A stretch of DNA of 10,240 nucleotides from Acetobacteraceae bacterium (GTDB lineage: Bacteria; Pseudomonadota; Alphaproteobacteria; Acetobacterales; Acetobacteraceae), in NCBI GenBank assembly GCA_019689515.1, contig JADGHI010000103.1, positions 1 through 10,240 on the forward strand, in the 5' to 3' direction. The position numbers and the translations under genes are program-made. Positions 1 to 6,491 of this stretch are shown in pieces. Numbering within the stretch: the first letter of the stretch is position 1; every line of letters begins with the position of its first letter. A model generated the notes under the pieces. It had not been told where the DNA came from, did no database searches, and saw only the letters and a list, made by a program, of their open reading frames with translations.

Positions 1-363
1 GGACTCGACATTCGTGGTGCCGACCATGAGCAGGAAGTCGAGATAGCCGAGCGCGGCCCAGAGCAACACGCCGCAGAAGACGAGGTTGATCGCGATGTTC
101 AGCAGCTCCGCCGCGCGCCGCACCGGCGGGGCGAGCTGGTCGAGGACCAGGTCCACGCGCACGTGCAGCCCGTCGCGCACCGCGCGCGCGGCGCCGATCA
201 GGCAGGCCCAGACGGTGAACTTGACGAAGGCCTCCTCCGACCAGACCACGCCGAGGTTGAGCACGTAGCGCGCGAAGACCTGACCGACGCCCACGACCAG
301 CGCGGCCGAGAAGAAGAACGCCATGCCGAAGGTCTCGAGGCGGTCGACGAGGCGGAGCAGCAT
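1..363 (-). CDS. TRAP transporter small permease (DctQ family), 3' end cut by window edge
   Basis: Small membrane subunit of a tripartite ATP-independent periplasmic transporter, which couples ion gradients to uptake of organic acids captured by a periplasmic receptor. Reading the minus strand from 363 gives 121 codons without a stop, starting MLLRLVDRLETFGMAFF. Three hydrophobic stretches are visible at about residues 12-28, 45-60 and 86-108. The family hallmark follows the first one: an RYVLNLGVVWSEE segment (32-44), matching the DctQ pattern of R-Y-V/F-x-N ending in W-S-E-E. A fourth helix would lie beyond the window. The ATG at 363 is chosen because it puts the usual 8-12 residues before the first helix; the frame stays open upstream and a TTG seven codons earlier cannot be excluded. 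The large permease and receptor genes would be expected to the left. It is divergent from the catabolic operon, so it may import that pathway's substrate; this is inference. Confidence 0.85.
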   Translation of the reverse strand, partial: MLLRLVDRLETFGMAFFFSAALVVGVGQVFARYVLNLGVVWSEEAFVKFTVWACLIGAARAVRDGLHVRVDLVLDQLAPPVRRAAELLNIAINLVFCGVLLWAALGYLDFLLMVGTTNVES

Positions 364-495
364 CGCGAGGGTGTCCGGCAACAGGTGGCGCGCAAGGGGG
401 TTCGGCCGGTCCGCCGGGCGTGCCCCAGTCCGCCTCCCTCCCCTTCGCGCCGAGGCTTGCATCGGGCGCCGCGCAGGGCAAGGGGAAGGACGCAA

Positions 496-524
496 TTGAC
501 GCGGCCTCCGGCCCGGCCGAGAGT
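496..524 (+). promoter_or_regulatory. weak sigma70-like promoter candidate for the catabolic operon
   Basis: A TTGACG (496-501, 5 of 6 to the -35 consensus) is followed after 17 nt by GAGAGT (519-524, 3 of 6 to the -10). It lies in the 214-nt divergent spacer 364-577, about 50 nt before the first operon gene. The -10 match is poor and the background very GC-rich, so this is only a candidate. Nothing else recognisable was seen in the spacer. Confidence 0.22.
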
Positions 525-577
525 CGGCGCGCGGCGGGCGGCGGCCCGCACAGCAAGGGGGCCGGAGAGCGAGCGCA

Positions 578-1492
578 ATGCCGAAGCCCATGCCGAGCAA
601 GACCACGGCGCTGCGCGCGCTGCTCAAGGCGGGGACCTTCCTGCACATGCCCTCGGTCTACGATCCGCTCGGCGCCCGCCTGGTCGCGCAGGCGGGGTTC
701 GAGGCCGGCTACTGCGGCGGCTACGTCAGCGGCGCCTCGCGCTGCATCACCGAGCCGCTGCTGACCATGACCGAGCAGGTCGCCATCGCAGCGGAGGTGG
801 CGGCGGCCGTGCCGATCCCCTTCGTGGCGGACGCGGGCGCCGGCTTCGGCGATCCGCTTCACACCATGCGCACGGTGCGCGAGTTCATCCGCGCCGGCAT
901 CGCCGGCATCCACATCGAGGACCAGCTCTTCCCCAAGCGCGCGCACTACCACAAGTACCAGGTGCATGCCGCGCCGATCGAGGAGTTCGCGCTGAAGATC
1001 CGCTACGCCTGCCGCGAGCGCGACCGCAGCGACCCGGACTTCGTGATCATCGCCCGGACCGACACCTGCCGCGAGCTCGGGCTCGAGGAAGCCACTCGGC
1101 GCATCAACCGCGCCGCCGAGGAGGGCGCCGACATGGGCCTCCTCTTCCCCCGCAACCGCGAGGAGGCGGAGCGCGCGCCGCGCGAATGCCGCCTGCCGCT
1201 GGTCTACGTGATGAGCCGCGGAAACCGGGACGGCCGCCCCATCCTCACCATCCCCGAGCTGAAGGCGATGGGCTGGGCCGCCTGCATCGACGCCCAGGTG
1301 ATGCTGCTGACCGCCTTCGAGGCGAACCGCCGCGCGCTGGCGGAGCTGCGCGCCACCGGCGCCTTCACCGGCATGGGCGAGGAGGACTGCCGGCGCGCAA
1401 GGAAGGCGATCGAGGACCTGATCGGCCTCGACGAATACTACGCGATCGAGGAGGAGACGGTGGAGGGCCGGCCGGATGGCGGTGCGCATTGA
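578..1492 (+). CDS. Isocitrate lyase/PEP mutase superfamily protein with atypical active site
   Basis: 304-residue TIM-barrel protein of the PEP mutase/isocitrate lyase superfamily, whose members make or break C-C or P-C bonds next to a carboxylate using Mg2+. Family landmarks are in order: PSVYDPLGARLVAQAG (25-40), the strand and metal loop VADAGAGFGDP (83-93), GIAGIHIEDQLFPKR (107-121) with the Glu-Asp pair E114/D115, and VIIARTD (156-162) with R160. Length fits 2,3-dimethylmalate lyase or oxaloacetate decarboxylase-type members (about 290 residues). Two positions are unusual. The D-x-D/E metal motif reads D85-A-G87, losing the second acid. The KKCGH/KRCGH loop that carries the lyase cysteine reads KRAHYH (120-125). 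A lyase assignment is therefore unsafe. The ATG at 578 is preceded by GGAG (564-567). The 3' end overlaps the HD gene by 17 nt, implying translational coupling. Superfamily is secure; reaction and substrate are unknown. Confidence 0.9.
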   Translation: MPKPMPSKTTALRALLKAGTFLHMPSVYDPLGARLVAQAGFEAGYCGGYVSGASRCITEPLLTMTEQVAIAAEVAAAVPIPFVADAGAGFGDPLHTMRTVREFIRAGIAGIHIEDQLFPKRAHYHKYQVHAAPIEEFALKIRYACRERDRSDPDFVIIARTDTCRELGLEEATRRINRAAEEGADMGLLFPRNREEAERAPRECRLPLVYVMSRGNRDGRPILTIPELKAMGWAACIDAQVMLLTAFEANRRALAELRATGAFTGMGEEDCRRARKAIEDLIGLDEYYAIEEETVEGRPDGGAH

Positions 1493-2081
1493 CGAGGCGG
1501 GGCTGCGGCGCCTGTTCCCGGAGATCGACCGGATCGAGGACGCGGCGCTGCGGCGCGGCGTGGTCGCGATCTGGCTCGAGGTCGCGGCGGAGTGCGCCTG
1601 GGAGCGCTTCGAGGACATCCCGAAGAACCTCGAGGCCGAGCGCCACCGCCGCCTGACCGACCACATCCGCGGCGTCACGCGCATGGCGCTCGCACTCGCC
1701 GAGGTCGCGAAGGCGGAGAACGGCACGCCGTACAACCGCGACCACCTGATCGCCATGTGCCTGCTGCACGACGTCAGCAAGCCGCTGGAGTGCGAGCCTG
1801 ACCCGGAGGGCAGGCCCTCCGGCGGGCCGGCTCTGCCGGCGCGGAAGAGCGCGATGGGGAAGCTGATCCAGCACGCCGTTTACGCCACGCACAAGTGCTT
1901 TGCGCATGGCCTCCCGCTCGCTGTCGCGCACGCCGTGAACACGCACACGCACCAGAGCGCCCACCGCTCGGCCACCGTCGAGGCGGCCTACCTGTTCTAT
2001 GCCGACTACGCGGACAGCGATTCCGCCCTGATCCCCGCCGGCGGTCGCGGCTTCCTCGCACGATGGGAGTTGGGGCGATGA
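1476..2081 (+). CDS. HD-domain metal-dependent hydrolase/oxygenase-like protein
   Basis: 201-residue soluble protein of the HD superfamily, which usually binds one or two metal ions and hydrolyses phosphoester or nucleotide substrates. A minority are di-iron oxygenases (PhnZ, MIOX). The metal ligands can be followed: H63 in TDHIRGV, H98-D99 in CLLHDVSK, H133 and H139 in the IQHAVYATHK helix, H157/H159 in NTHTHQS, and D177 or D180 in YADYADSD. This is the H...HD...H...H...D pattern of a bimetallic site. The N-terminal 60 residues form an acidic/aromatic helical cap (WLEVAAECAWERFEDIP) without a recognised domain. No signal peptide or membrane segment is visible. Its ATG lies inside the 3' end of the PEP-mutase-like gene and its TGA overlaps the next ATG (ATGA at 2078-2081), so all three are probably translated together. 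Function in the pathway is unknown; a hydrolytic role is the default. Confidence 0.85.
   Translation: MAVRIDEAGLRRLFPEIDRIEDAALRRGVVAIWLEVAAECAWERFEDIPKNLEAERHRRLTDHIRGVTRMALALAEVAKAENGTPYNRDHLIAMCLLHDVSKPLECEPDPEGRPSGGPALPARKSAMGKLIQHAVYATHKCFAHGLPLAVAHAVNTHTHQSAHRSATVEAAYLFYADYADSDSALIPAGGRGFLARWELGR
2065..2069 (+). promoter_or_regulatory. Shine-Dalgarno GGGAG for the AtuA-family gene
   Basis: GGGAG lies 8 nt before the ATG at 2078, which itself overlaps the HD gene stop codon. It selects this start over positions further upstream in the same open frame. Confidence 0.6.
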
Positions 2082-3454
2082 CGACGGAGGTCCGCGTCCT
2101 CTCCGCCACCGGGATGCTCGGCTCGGGCTTCCTCGAATCCTCGCTCGAGCGCGGCGTCGCCCTCGCACCGCACGTCATCGCCGCCGATGCGGGCTCGACC
2201 GACGGAGGCCCGGCCTATCTCGGCAGCGGCACGCCGTTCTTCTCGCGCGAGGCGACGGCGCGCGACCTGCGCCTGATGCTTCGCGCGCGGGCGCGGCTCG
2301 GTGTGCCGATGATCGTCGGCTCCTGCGGCTTCGGCGGGGGCAATGCGGGCGTGGACTGGATCCGCGACATCGTGCTGGAGATCGCGCGCGAGGAAGGGAT
2401 GCACTTCCGCGCCGCCCTGATCCGCAGCGAGCAGGACAAGGCCTATCTGAAGCGCCGCCTGCGCGAGGGACGCATCCTGCCGCTCCACCCCGCCCCGCCG
2501 CTCGACGAGGCGGTGATCGAGCGCAGCGCCCACATCGTTGGCGCGATGGGGCACGAGCCGATCGTCGCGGCGCTCGAAGCCGGCGCGGAGGTGGTGCTGG
2601 CCGGGCGCGCGACCGACACCTCGCTCTTCGCCGCCGTGCCGCTGATGCGCGGCGCCGGCGCCGGGCCCGCCTGGCATGCGGCGAAGACGCTGGAATGCGG
2701 AACCGCGGCAGTGGTGCAGCGCAAGCGCCCGGACTGCCTCTTCGCCTGGGTGCGCGAGGACCATTTCGACGTCGCCCCCTGCGACCCCGAGATGCGCTGC
2801 ACCCCGCAGAGCATCGCCTCCCACACGCTCTACGAGAACGCCGACCCCTTCCTCGTCACCGAGCCCTCCGGCGTGATCGACACGACGGAGGCGACCTACG
2901 AGGCGATCGACGACCGCAGCGTGCGCGTGCGCGGCTCCCGCTTCCGCCCCTCGGAGCGCGTGACGATCAAGCTGGAGGGCGCCGAGCTCGCCGGCTACCA
3001 GTCCGTCATCATCGCCGGCGTGCGCGAGCCCTACATCCTGCGCCAGCTCGATTCCTGGCTCGACGGGATGCAGGCGCGCTTCGCCGAGCGCGCGCGCGAG
3101 GTCTTCGGCTTCGGCCCGGGCCCGGGCGGCTACGACCTGCGCATCCGCGTCTATGGCCGCGACGGCGTGATGGGCAAGCTGGAGCCGCGGAGGGACGAAC
3201 TCGGCCACGAGGTCTGCCTGCTCATCACCGTCACCACGGCGCGGCAGGAGACCTCGCGGGCGGTGGCCAAGTCCTTCGCGCATCTCGCGCTGCACTACCC
3301 GATCCCGGAATGGGGCGGGCTGATCAGCGGCCTTGCCTTCCCCTTCACCCCGGCGGAGATGGACCGCGGGCCGGTGTACCGCTTCAACCTGCACCACGTC
3401 GTCCAGCCCGACGACCCGCTGGAGATGTTCCGCACCGAGATGCTGGAGGTCTGA
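2078..3454 (+). CDS. AtuA-family (DUF1446) acyclic terpene utilization protein
   Basis: 458-residue protein of the AtuA/DUF1446 family (Pfam 'acyclic terpene utilisation family protein AtuA'). The family is named after a gene of the citronellol/geraniol catabolic cluster of Pseudomonas; its exact reaction is not established as far as I know. Conserved glycine-rich blocks are visible: IAADAGSTDGGPAYLGSG (34-51), GSCGFGGGN (81-89), GRATDTSLFAAVPL (176-189), ECGTA (206-210) and ASHTLYENADPF (247-258). They resemble nucleotide- or CoA-binding loops, but this is inference. The C-terminal third (about 350-458) carries RIRVYGRDGVMG and ends with GPVYRFNLHHVVQPDDP. Length matches stand-alone AtuA proteins whose DUF4387 partner is a separate gene, as here. 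No signal peptide is present. The start overlaps the HD gene stop and the DUF4387 gene begins 6 nt after this stop, so the four genes form one translational unit. Confidence 0.92.
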   Translation: MTTEVRVLSATGMLGSGFLESSLERGVALAPHVIAADAGSTDGGPAYLGSGTPFFSREATARDLRLMLRARARLGVPMIVGSCGFGGGNAGVDWIRDIVLEIAREEGMHFRAALIRSEQDKAYLKRRLREGRILPLHPAPPLDEAVIERSAHIVGAMGHEPIVAALEAGAEVVLAGRATDTSLFAAVPLMRGAGAGPAWHAAKTLECGTAAVVQRKRPDCLFAWVREDHFDVAPCDPEMRCTPQSIASHTLYENADPFLVTEPSGVIDTTEATYEAIDDRSVRVRGSRFRPSERVTIKLEGAELAGYQSVIIAGVREPYILRQLDSWLDGMQARFAERAREVFGFGPGPGGYDLRIRVYGRDGVMGKLEPRRDELGHEVCLLITVTTARQETSRAVAKSFAHLALHYPIPEWGGLISGLAFPFTPAEMDRGPVYRFNLHHVVQPDDPLEMFRTEMLEV

Positions 3455-3460
3455 CCGGCC

Positions 3461-3772
3461 ATGGCGACGCTCGGCGAGCTGGCGAAGCTGATCCGCTCCA
3501 AGAATGCGGGTCCGTTCCTCCTCACCTTCGACGTGATGTTCGGCGACGAGGCGACCTACCGGCGCGTGGTCGCGAGCGGCGTTCTGACCCGCGCGCGCTT
3601 CGCCGAGCTCTACCGCATCCCGGAATCGGAGGTGATGTTCTTCCGGCACGACGCGGCGCGGGCGATCAAGATCTCCATCCCCCGCCCCTACGTGCAGTGC
3701 GACCTGGACGACGGCGATGCCTATGGCGGCCAGCAGCACGCCCCGCTGGTGGAGCTGGAGGTGCCGGACTGA
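3461..3772 (+). CDS. DUF4387 protein, small partner of AtuA
   Basis: 103-residue acidic/neutral soluble protein matching DUF4387 from end to end. The family signature LAKLIRSKNAGPFLLTFDVM (residues 8-27) is near-perfect. It is followed by GVLT (40-43), the AIKISIPRP segment (68-76) and the terminal block YGGQQHAPLVELE (88-100). DUF4387 proteins are commonly encoded directly after an AtuA gene or fused to its C-terminus, so a stable two-subunit complex is the simplest reading. The molecular role is not established. Conserved polar residues (S13, K14, N15, Q91, Q92, H93) are candidates for a shared active site; this is speculation. Its ATG is 6 nt after the AtuA stop, with no strong Shine-Dalgarno of its own, consistent with coupled translation. 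A 49-nt spacer separates it from the acyl-CoA dehydrogenase. Confidence 0.9.
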   Translation: MATLGELAKLIRSKNAGPFLLTFDVMFGDEATYRRVVASGVLTRARFAELYRIPESEVMFFRHDAARAIKISIPRPYVQCDLDDGDAYGGQQHAPLVELEVPD

Positions 3773-3806
3773 GGCCCGCCCATCCATCGCCAGGCGGAGT
3801 CATCGC

Positions 3807-3812
3807 AAGGAG
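3807..3812 (+). promoter_or_regulatory. Shine-Dalgarno AAGGAG of the acyl-CoA dehydrogenase gene
   Basis: AAGGAG with 9-nt spacing to ATG 3822. It fixes the start over in-frame upstream codons that would overlap the DUF4387 gene. Confidence 0.7.
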
Positions 3813-3821
3813 CACGGCGCC

Positions 3822-5516
3822 ATGCACATCCGTCCCCTCGCCCCGCCCACCGGGGCCGCCGCGGTGCCCGACAGCCGCGGCATCAACCTCTACCGGGCCG
3901 ATCCGGCGCTGCGGCAGCTACTCGGTCTCTACCTCTCCGCCGATCTCGTCGCGCATATCGAGCCGCATCTCGACCGCCTCGGCAGCCTCGCCGGCGGCGC
4001 GCTGGACGAGCTGGCCGCGACCGCCGACCGCAACCCGCCGGTCCTGCGCCACCGCACGCGCACCGGCGAGGAGGCGCAGAGCATCGACTACCATCCCGCC
4101 TACCGCGAGATGGAGCGGATCGCCTTCGCCGAATACGGCCTCGCCGCCATGTCGCACCGCGGCGGCGTGCTCGGCTGGCCGGAGCCGATGCCGCCGGCGG
4201 TAAAGTACGCGATCACCTACCTCTTCGTGCAGGCGGAGTTCGGCCTGTGCTGCCCGGTCAGCATGACCGACAGCCTTGCGCGCACGCTGCGGAAGTTCGG
4301 CGACCCTGCCCTCGTCGCCCGCTACCTGCCCGCGCTGACCAGCCAGGACCTCGACGCGCTGCACCAGGGCGCGATGTTCATGACGGAGCAGGGCGCCGGC
4401 TCCGACATCGCCGCCACCGCCGTGCGCGCGGCGCCGCTGCCGGACGGCACATGGGCGCTCACCGGCGACAAGTGGTTCTGCTCCAACCCGGATGCCGAGC
4501 TCGCCATGGTGCTGGCGCGGCGCGAGGGCGGGCCGCCGGGCCTCAAGGGCGTGTCGCTGTTCCTGCTGCCGCGCACCCTGCCCGACGGCACGCCGAACCG
4601 CTACCGGATCGTGCGTCTGAAGGACAAGCTCGGCACGCGCTCGATGGCGAGCGGCGAGATCCGCCTGGAAGGCGCGGTGGCCTGGCTGGTCGGCGACCCG
4701 GAGGCCGGCTTCCGGCAGATGGCGGACATGGTCAACAACTCGCGCCTCTCCAACGGCGTGCGCGCGGCGGGCCTGATGCGCCGCGCCACGACCGAGGCGC
4801 TGTTCGTCGCCCGCCACCGCGTCGCCTTCGGCAAGCGCCTGATCGCGATGCCGCTGATGCGCCGCCAGCTCGCCAAGATGCTGGTCAGGGCCGAGCAGGC
4901 GCGGAGCATGATGTTCCAGACCGCCGAGGCGCTGCGCCGCAGCGACGCCGGCGAGCCGGACGCCTATCCGCTGCTGCGCATCCTCACGCCGCTCATCAAG
5001 TTCCGCGCCTGCCGCGACGCGCGCCAGGTGACGGGCGACGCGATGGAGGTGCGCGGCGGCTGCGGCTACATCGAGGAATGGCCCGACCCGCGGCTGCTGC
5101 GCGATGCGCATCTCGGCTCGATCTGGGAGGGCACGAGCAACATCGTCGCGCTCGACGTGCTGCGCGCCGCGACGCGCGAGAAGGCGCTGCCGGTGCTGGC
5201 GGCGCATCTGCACGACCTGCTCGGCAACGGCGAGGCACTGCCCGAAGCGCTCCCCGCGCTGGACCGCGCGCTGGCGCTGGCCGAGGCAGCGCAGCGGGAC
5301 CAGTCCCTCGCCCGCCAGGCCGCCTCTGCGCTGTACCACGTGACCAGCGCCGCGGCGATGGCGTGGGAAGCGGCGCGCCTCTCCGACGGCCGGCGGCTCG
5401 CCCTTGCTCGCATGGTGCTGCGGCACCGCGTCCTGCCGCGCGACCCACTCACGGCCGAGGACCCGGATGCACCCACCCTCGCCGCGATCCTGACAGAGGA
5501 CGGCTCCGCGGCATGA
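3822..5516 (+). CDS. AidB/ACAD11-like acyl-CoA dehydrogenase
   Basis: 564-residue FAD-dependent acyl-CoA dehydrogenase, predicted to oxidise an acyl-CoA to its 2,3-enoyl-CoA and pass electrons to electron-transfer flavoprotein. It belongs to the long AidB-like branch: an extra N-terminal region of about 130 residues precedes the dehydrogenase core. Landmarks are GAMFMTEQGAGSDIAAT (183-199, flavin/substrate loop), TGDKWFCSNPDAE (214-226), RLKDKLGTRSMASGE (265-279), a helical C-terminal domain with RGGCGYIEEWPDPRL (411-425), and SIWEGTSNI (433-441). E436 sits where the catalytic base lies in medium-chain-type enzymes. E. coli AidB is about 541 residues with the same block order, but the operon context argues for catabolism rather than alkylation response. 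The ATG at 3822 is favoured by an AAGGAG (3807-3812) 9 nt upstream; an open frame further upstream overlaps the DUF4387 gene and is not needed. Acyl substrate unknown. Confidence 0.92.
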   Translation: MHIRPLAPPTGAAAVPDSRGINLYRADPALRQLLGLYLSADLVAHIEPHLDRLGSLAGGALDELAATADRNPPVLRHRTRTGEEAQSIDYHPAYREMERIAFAEYGLAAMSHRGGVLGWPEPMPPAVKYAITYLFVQAEFGLCCPVSMTDSLARTLRKFGDPALVARYLPALTSQDLDALHQGAMFMTEQGAGSDIAATAVRAAPLPDGTWALTGDKWFCSNPDAELAMVLARREGGPPGLKGVSLFLLPRTLPDGTPNRYRIVRLKDKLGTRSMASGEIRLEGAVAWLVGDPEAGFRQMADMVNNSRLSNGVRAAGLMRRATTEALFVARHRVAFGKRLIAMPLMRRQLAKMLVRAEQARSMMFQTAEALRRSDAGEPDAYPLLRILTPLIKFRACRDARQVTGDAMEVRGGCGYIEEWPDPRLLRDAHLGSIWEGTSNIVALDVLRAATREKALPVLAAHLHDLLGNGEALPEALPALDRALALAEAAQRDQSLARQAASALYHVTSAAAMAWEAARLSDGRRLALARMVLRHRVLPRDPLTAEDPDAPTLAAILTEDGSAA

Positions 5517-5573
5517 GCCGTCAGACCGTCCGACGCCATCGTCGCCAGCGCACGCACGCCTCGACCCGGGACC

Positions 5574-5592
5574 GGTCGGCTGGCGGCCGACC
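5574..5592. other. Perfect GC-rich stem-loop between dehydrogenase and aldolase genes
   Basis: GGTCGGC (5574-5580) and GCCGACC (5586-5592) form a perfect 7-bp stem around a 5-nt loop, in the 129-nt gap 5517-5645. No T-run follows, so a classical intrinsic terminator is unlikely. It could act in mRNA processing or stability, or reduce read-through into the aldolase gene. Chance occurrence is possible at this GC content. Confidence 0.4.
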
Positions 5593-5633
5593 CAACCAGG
5601 AACCGCGTGGCGGCAGGCATGCCCGCTCAGAAC

Positions 5634-5639
5634 AGGAAG
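5634..5639 (+). promoter_or_regulatory. Shine-Dalgarno AGGAAG that sets the aldolase start
   Basis: AGGAAG lies 6 nt before ATG 5646. Two other in-frame starts exist: GTG 5607 (AGGAA at 5598-5602, 4-nt spacing) and ATG 5619 (only a weak site). The 5646 start best fits the usual N-terminus of the family. Confidence 0.55.
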
Positions 5640-5645
5640 ACGCCT

Positions 5646-6470
5646 ATGCCCGAAGAGGATCTCGAAACCGTCCTCCGCAACAACGTCGCCGAGCGCCTCG
5701 CGGCGGGCGAGGTGGCGGTCTCGATGGCGGTGCGCCTCGTCGAGAGCGTCGAGATCGCGCAGATCGCGAAGACCTGCGGCTATGACTCGCTCTACATCGA
5801 CATCGAGCACTGCTCGATGTCGCTCCACCAGACCGGGCAGATCTGCGTCGCGGCGCTTGGCGCCGGGATCACGCCCTTCGTGCGCGTTCCGAGCCTCGCG
5901 CCGGAATGGGTCTCGCGCGTGCTCGACGCCGGGGCGATGGGCGTCATCGCCCCGCATGTGCGCTCGGCCGAGGAGGCGCGCGCCGTGGTCGCCGCCGCCA
6001 AATTCCCGCCCTTCGGCCACCGCTCCGTCGGCGCCGGCCTGCCGCAACTTCGCTTCCGCAGCTACCCCCTCGTCGAGTCCCGCCGCCTGCTGAACGAGCG
6101 CACAACCGTTCTGACGATGATCGAGAGCCCCGAGGGCCTGGAGCACGTCGAGGAGATCGCCGCCGTGGACGGGGTGGACATCCTGTTCATTGGCACCAAC
6201 GACCTCTGCGCCGAGCTCGGCATTGATGGTCAGTTCGAGCACCCGCTCGTTCGCGAGGCCTATGAGCGCACCATCGCCGCCGCGCGGCGCCACGGAAAGC
6301 ATGTGGGCATCGGGGGCCTGGCCGGCCGGCCGAAGCTGATCGCCGAGTTCGTGAAGCTCGGCGCGCGCTACGTCTCCGCCGGCAGCGACCTCTCCTACCT
6401 CATGGCGGCGGCGCAGGAGCGCTGCCGGCTCGTGCGCGAGTTCCTCGCCGGGGAGGAGCCGGCGCGCTGA
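5646..6470 (+). CDS. HpcH/HpaI-type aldolase/citrate lyase family protein
   Basis: 274-residue class II (metal-dependent) aldolase of the HpcH/HpaI family. These enzymes reversibly cleave 2-keto-4-hydroxy acids to pyruvate or another keto acid plus an aldehyde. The four catalytic landmarks of E. coli HpaI are present: H55 in IDIEHCSMS, R80 in FVRVPS, metal ligand E160 in TMIESPEG, and metal ligand D186 in FIGTNDLCAELG. The GHRSVGAG segment (124-131) matches the R-G-V-G loop region of the family. Length is close to the usual 250-270 residues. The protein has an N-terminal extension of about 20 residues before the first barrel strand, or 33 if the GTG at 5607 is used. It is the last gene of the plus-strand operon, 129 nt after the dehydrogenase, and faces the Bug receptor gene tail to tail. 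The aldehyde or acyl partner is unknown; a lyase acting on an acyl-CoA is also possible in this superfamily. Confidence 0.9.
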   Translation: MPEEDLETVLRNNVAERLAAGEVAVSMAVRLVESVEIAQIAKTCGYDSLYIDIEHCSMSLHQTGQICVAALGAGITPFVRVPSLAPEWVSRVLDAGAMGVIAPHVRSAEEARAVVAAAKFPPFGHRSVGAGLPQLRFRSYPLVESRRLLNERTTVLTMIESPEGLEHVEEIAAVDGVDILFIGTNDLCAELGIDGQFEHPLVREAYERTIAAARRHGKHVGIGGLAGRPKLIAEFVKLGARYVSAGSDLSYLMAAAQERCRLVREFLAGEEPAR

Positions 6471-6481
6471 CTCCCGCGCGC
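6462..6481. terminator. possible GC hairpin between convergent genes
   Basis: GCGCGC (6462-6467) and GCGCGC (6476-6481) can pair around the 8-nt loop TGACTCCC, overlapping the aldolase stop in the 21-nt gap between convergent stops. It lacks a T-run on either strand and the arms are simple GC repeats, so termination here is only a guess. Confidence 0.2.
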
Positions 6482-6491
6482 AGTACCAAGG

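Noticed and set aside
163..1656. 497-codon plus-strand frame overlapping the TRAP permease and PEP-mutase-like gene
   Set aside because: It runs out of frame through a clear PEP-mutase-family gene and is dominated by Arg/Ala/Pro/His; no motif.
2006..3787. 593-codon minus-strand frame opposite AtuA/DUF4387
   Set aside because: Same reasoning: a shadow of the well-supported plus-strand genes, with low-complexity composition.
3918..6302. 794-codon open frame on the minus strand across the dehydrogenase and aldolase genes
   Set aside because: It is antisense to two strongly supported enzymes and crosses their intergenic gap. Its translation is rich in Arg, Ala, His and Gly with no family motif. 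Long stop-free antisense frames are expected at this GC content.
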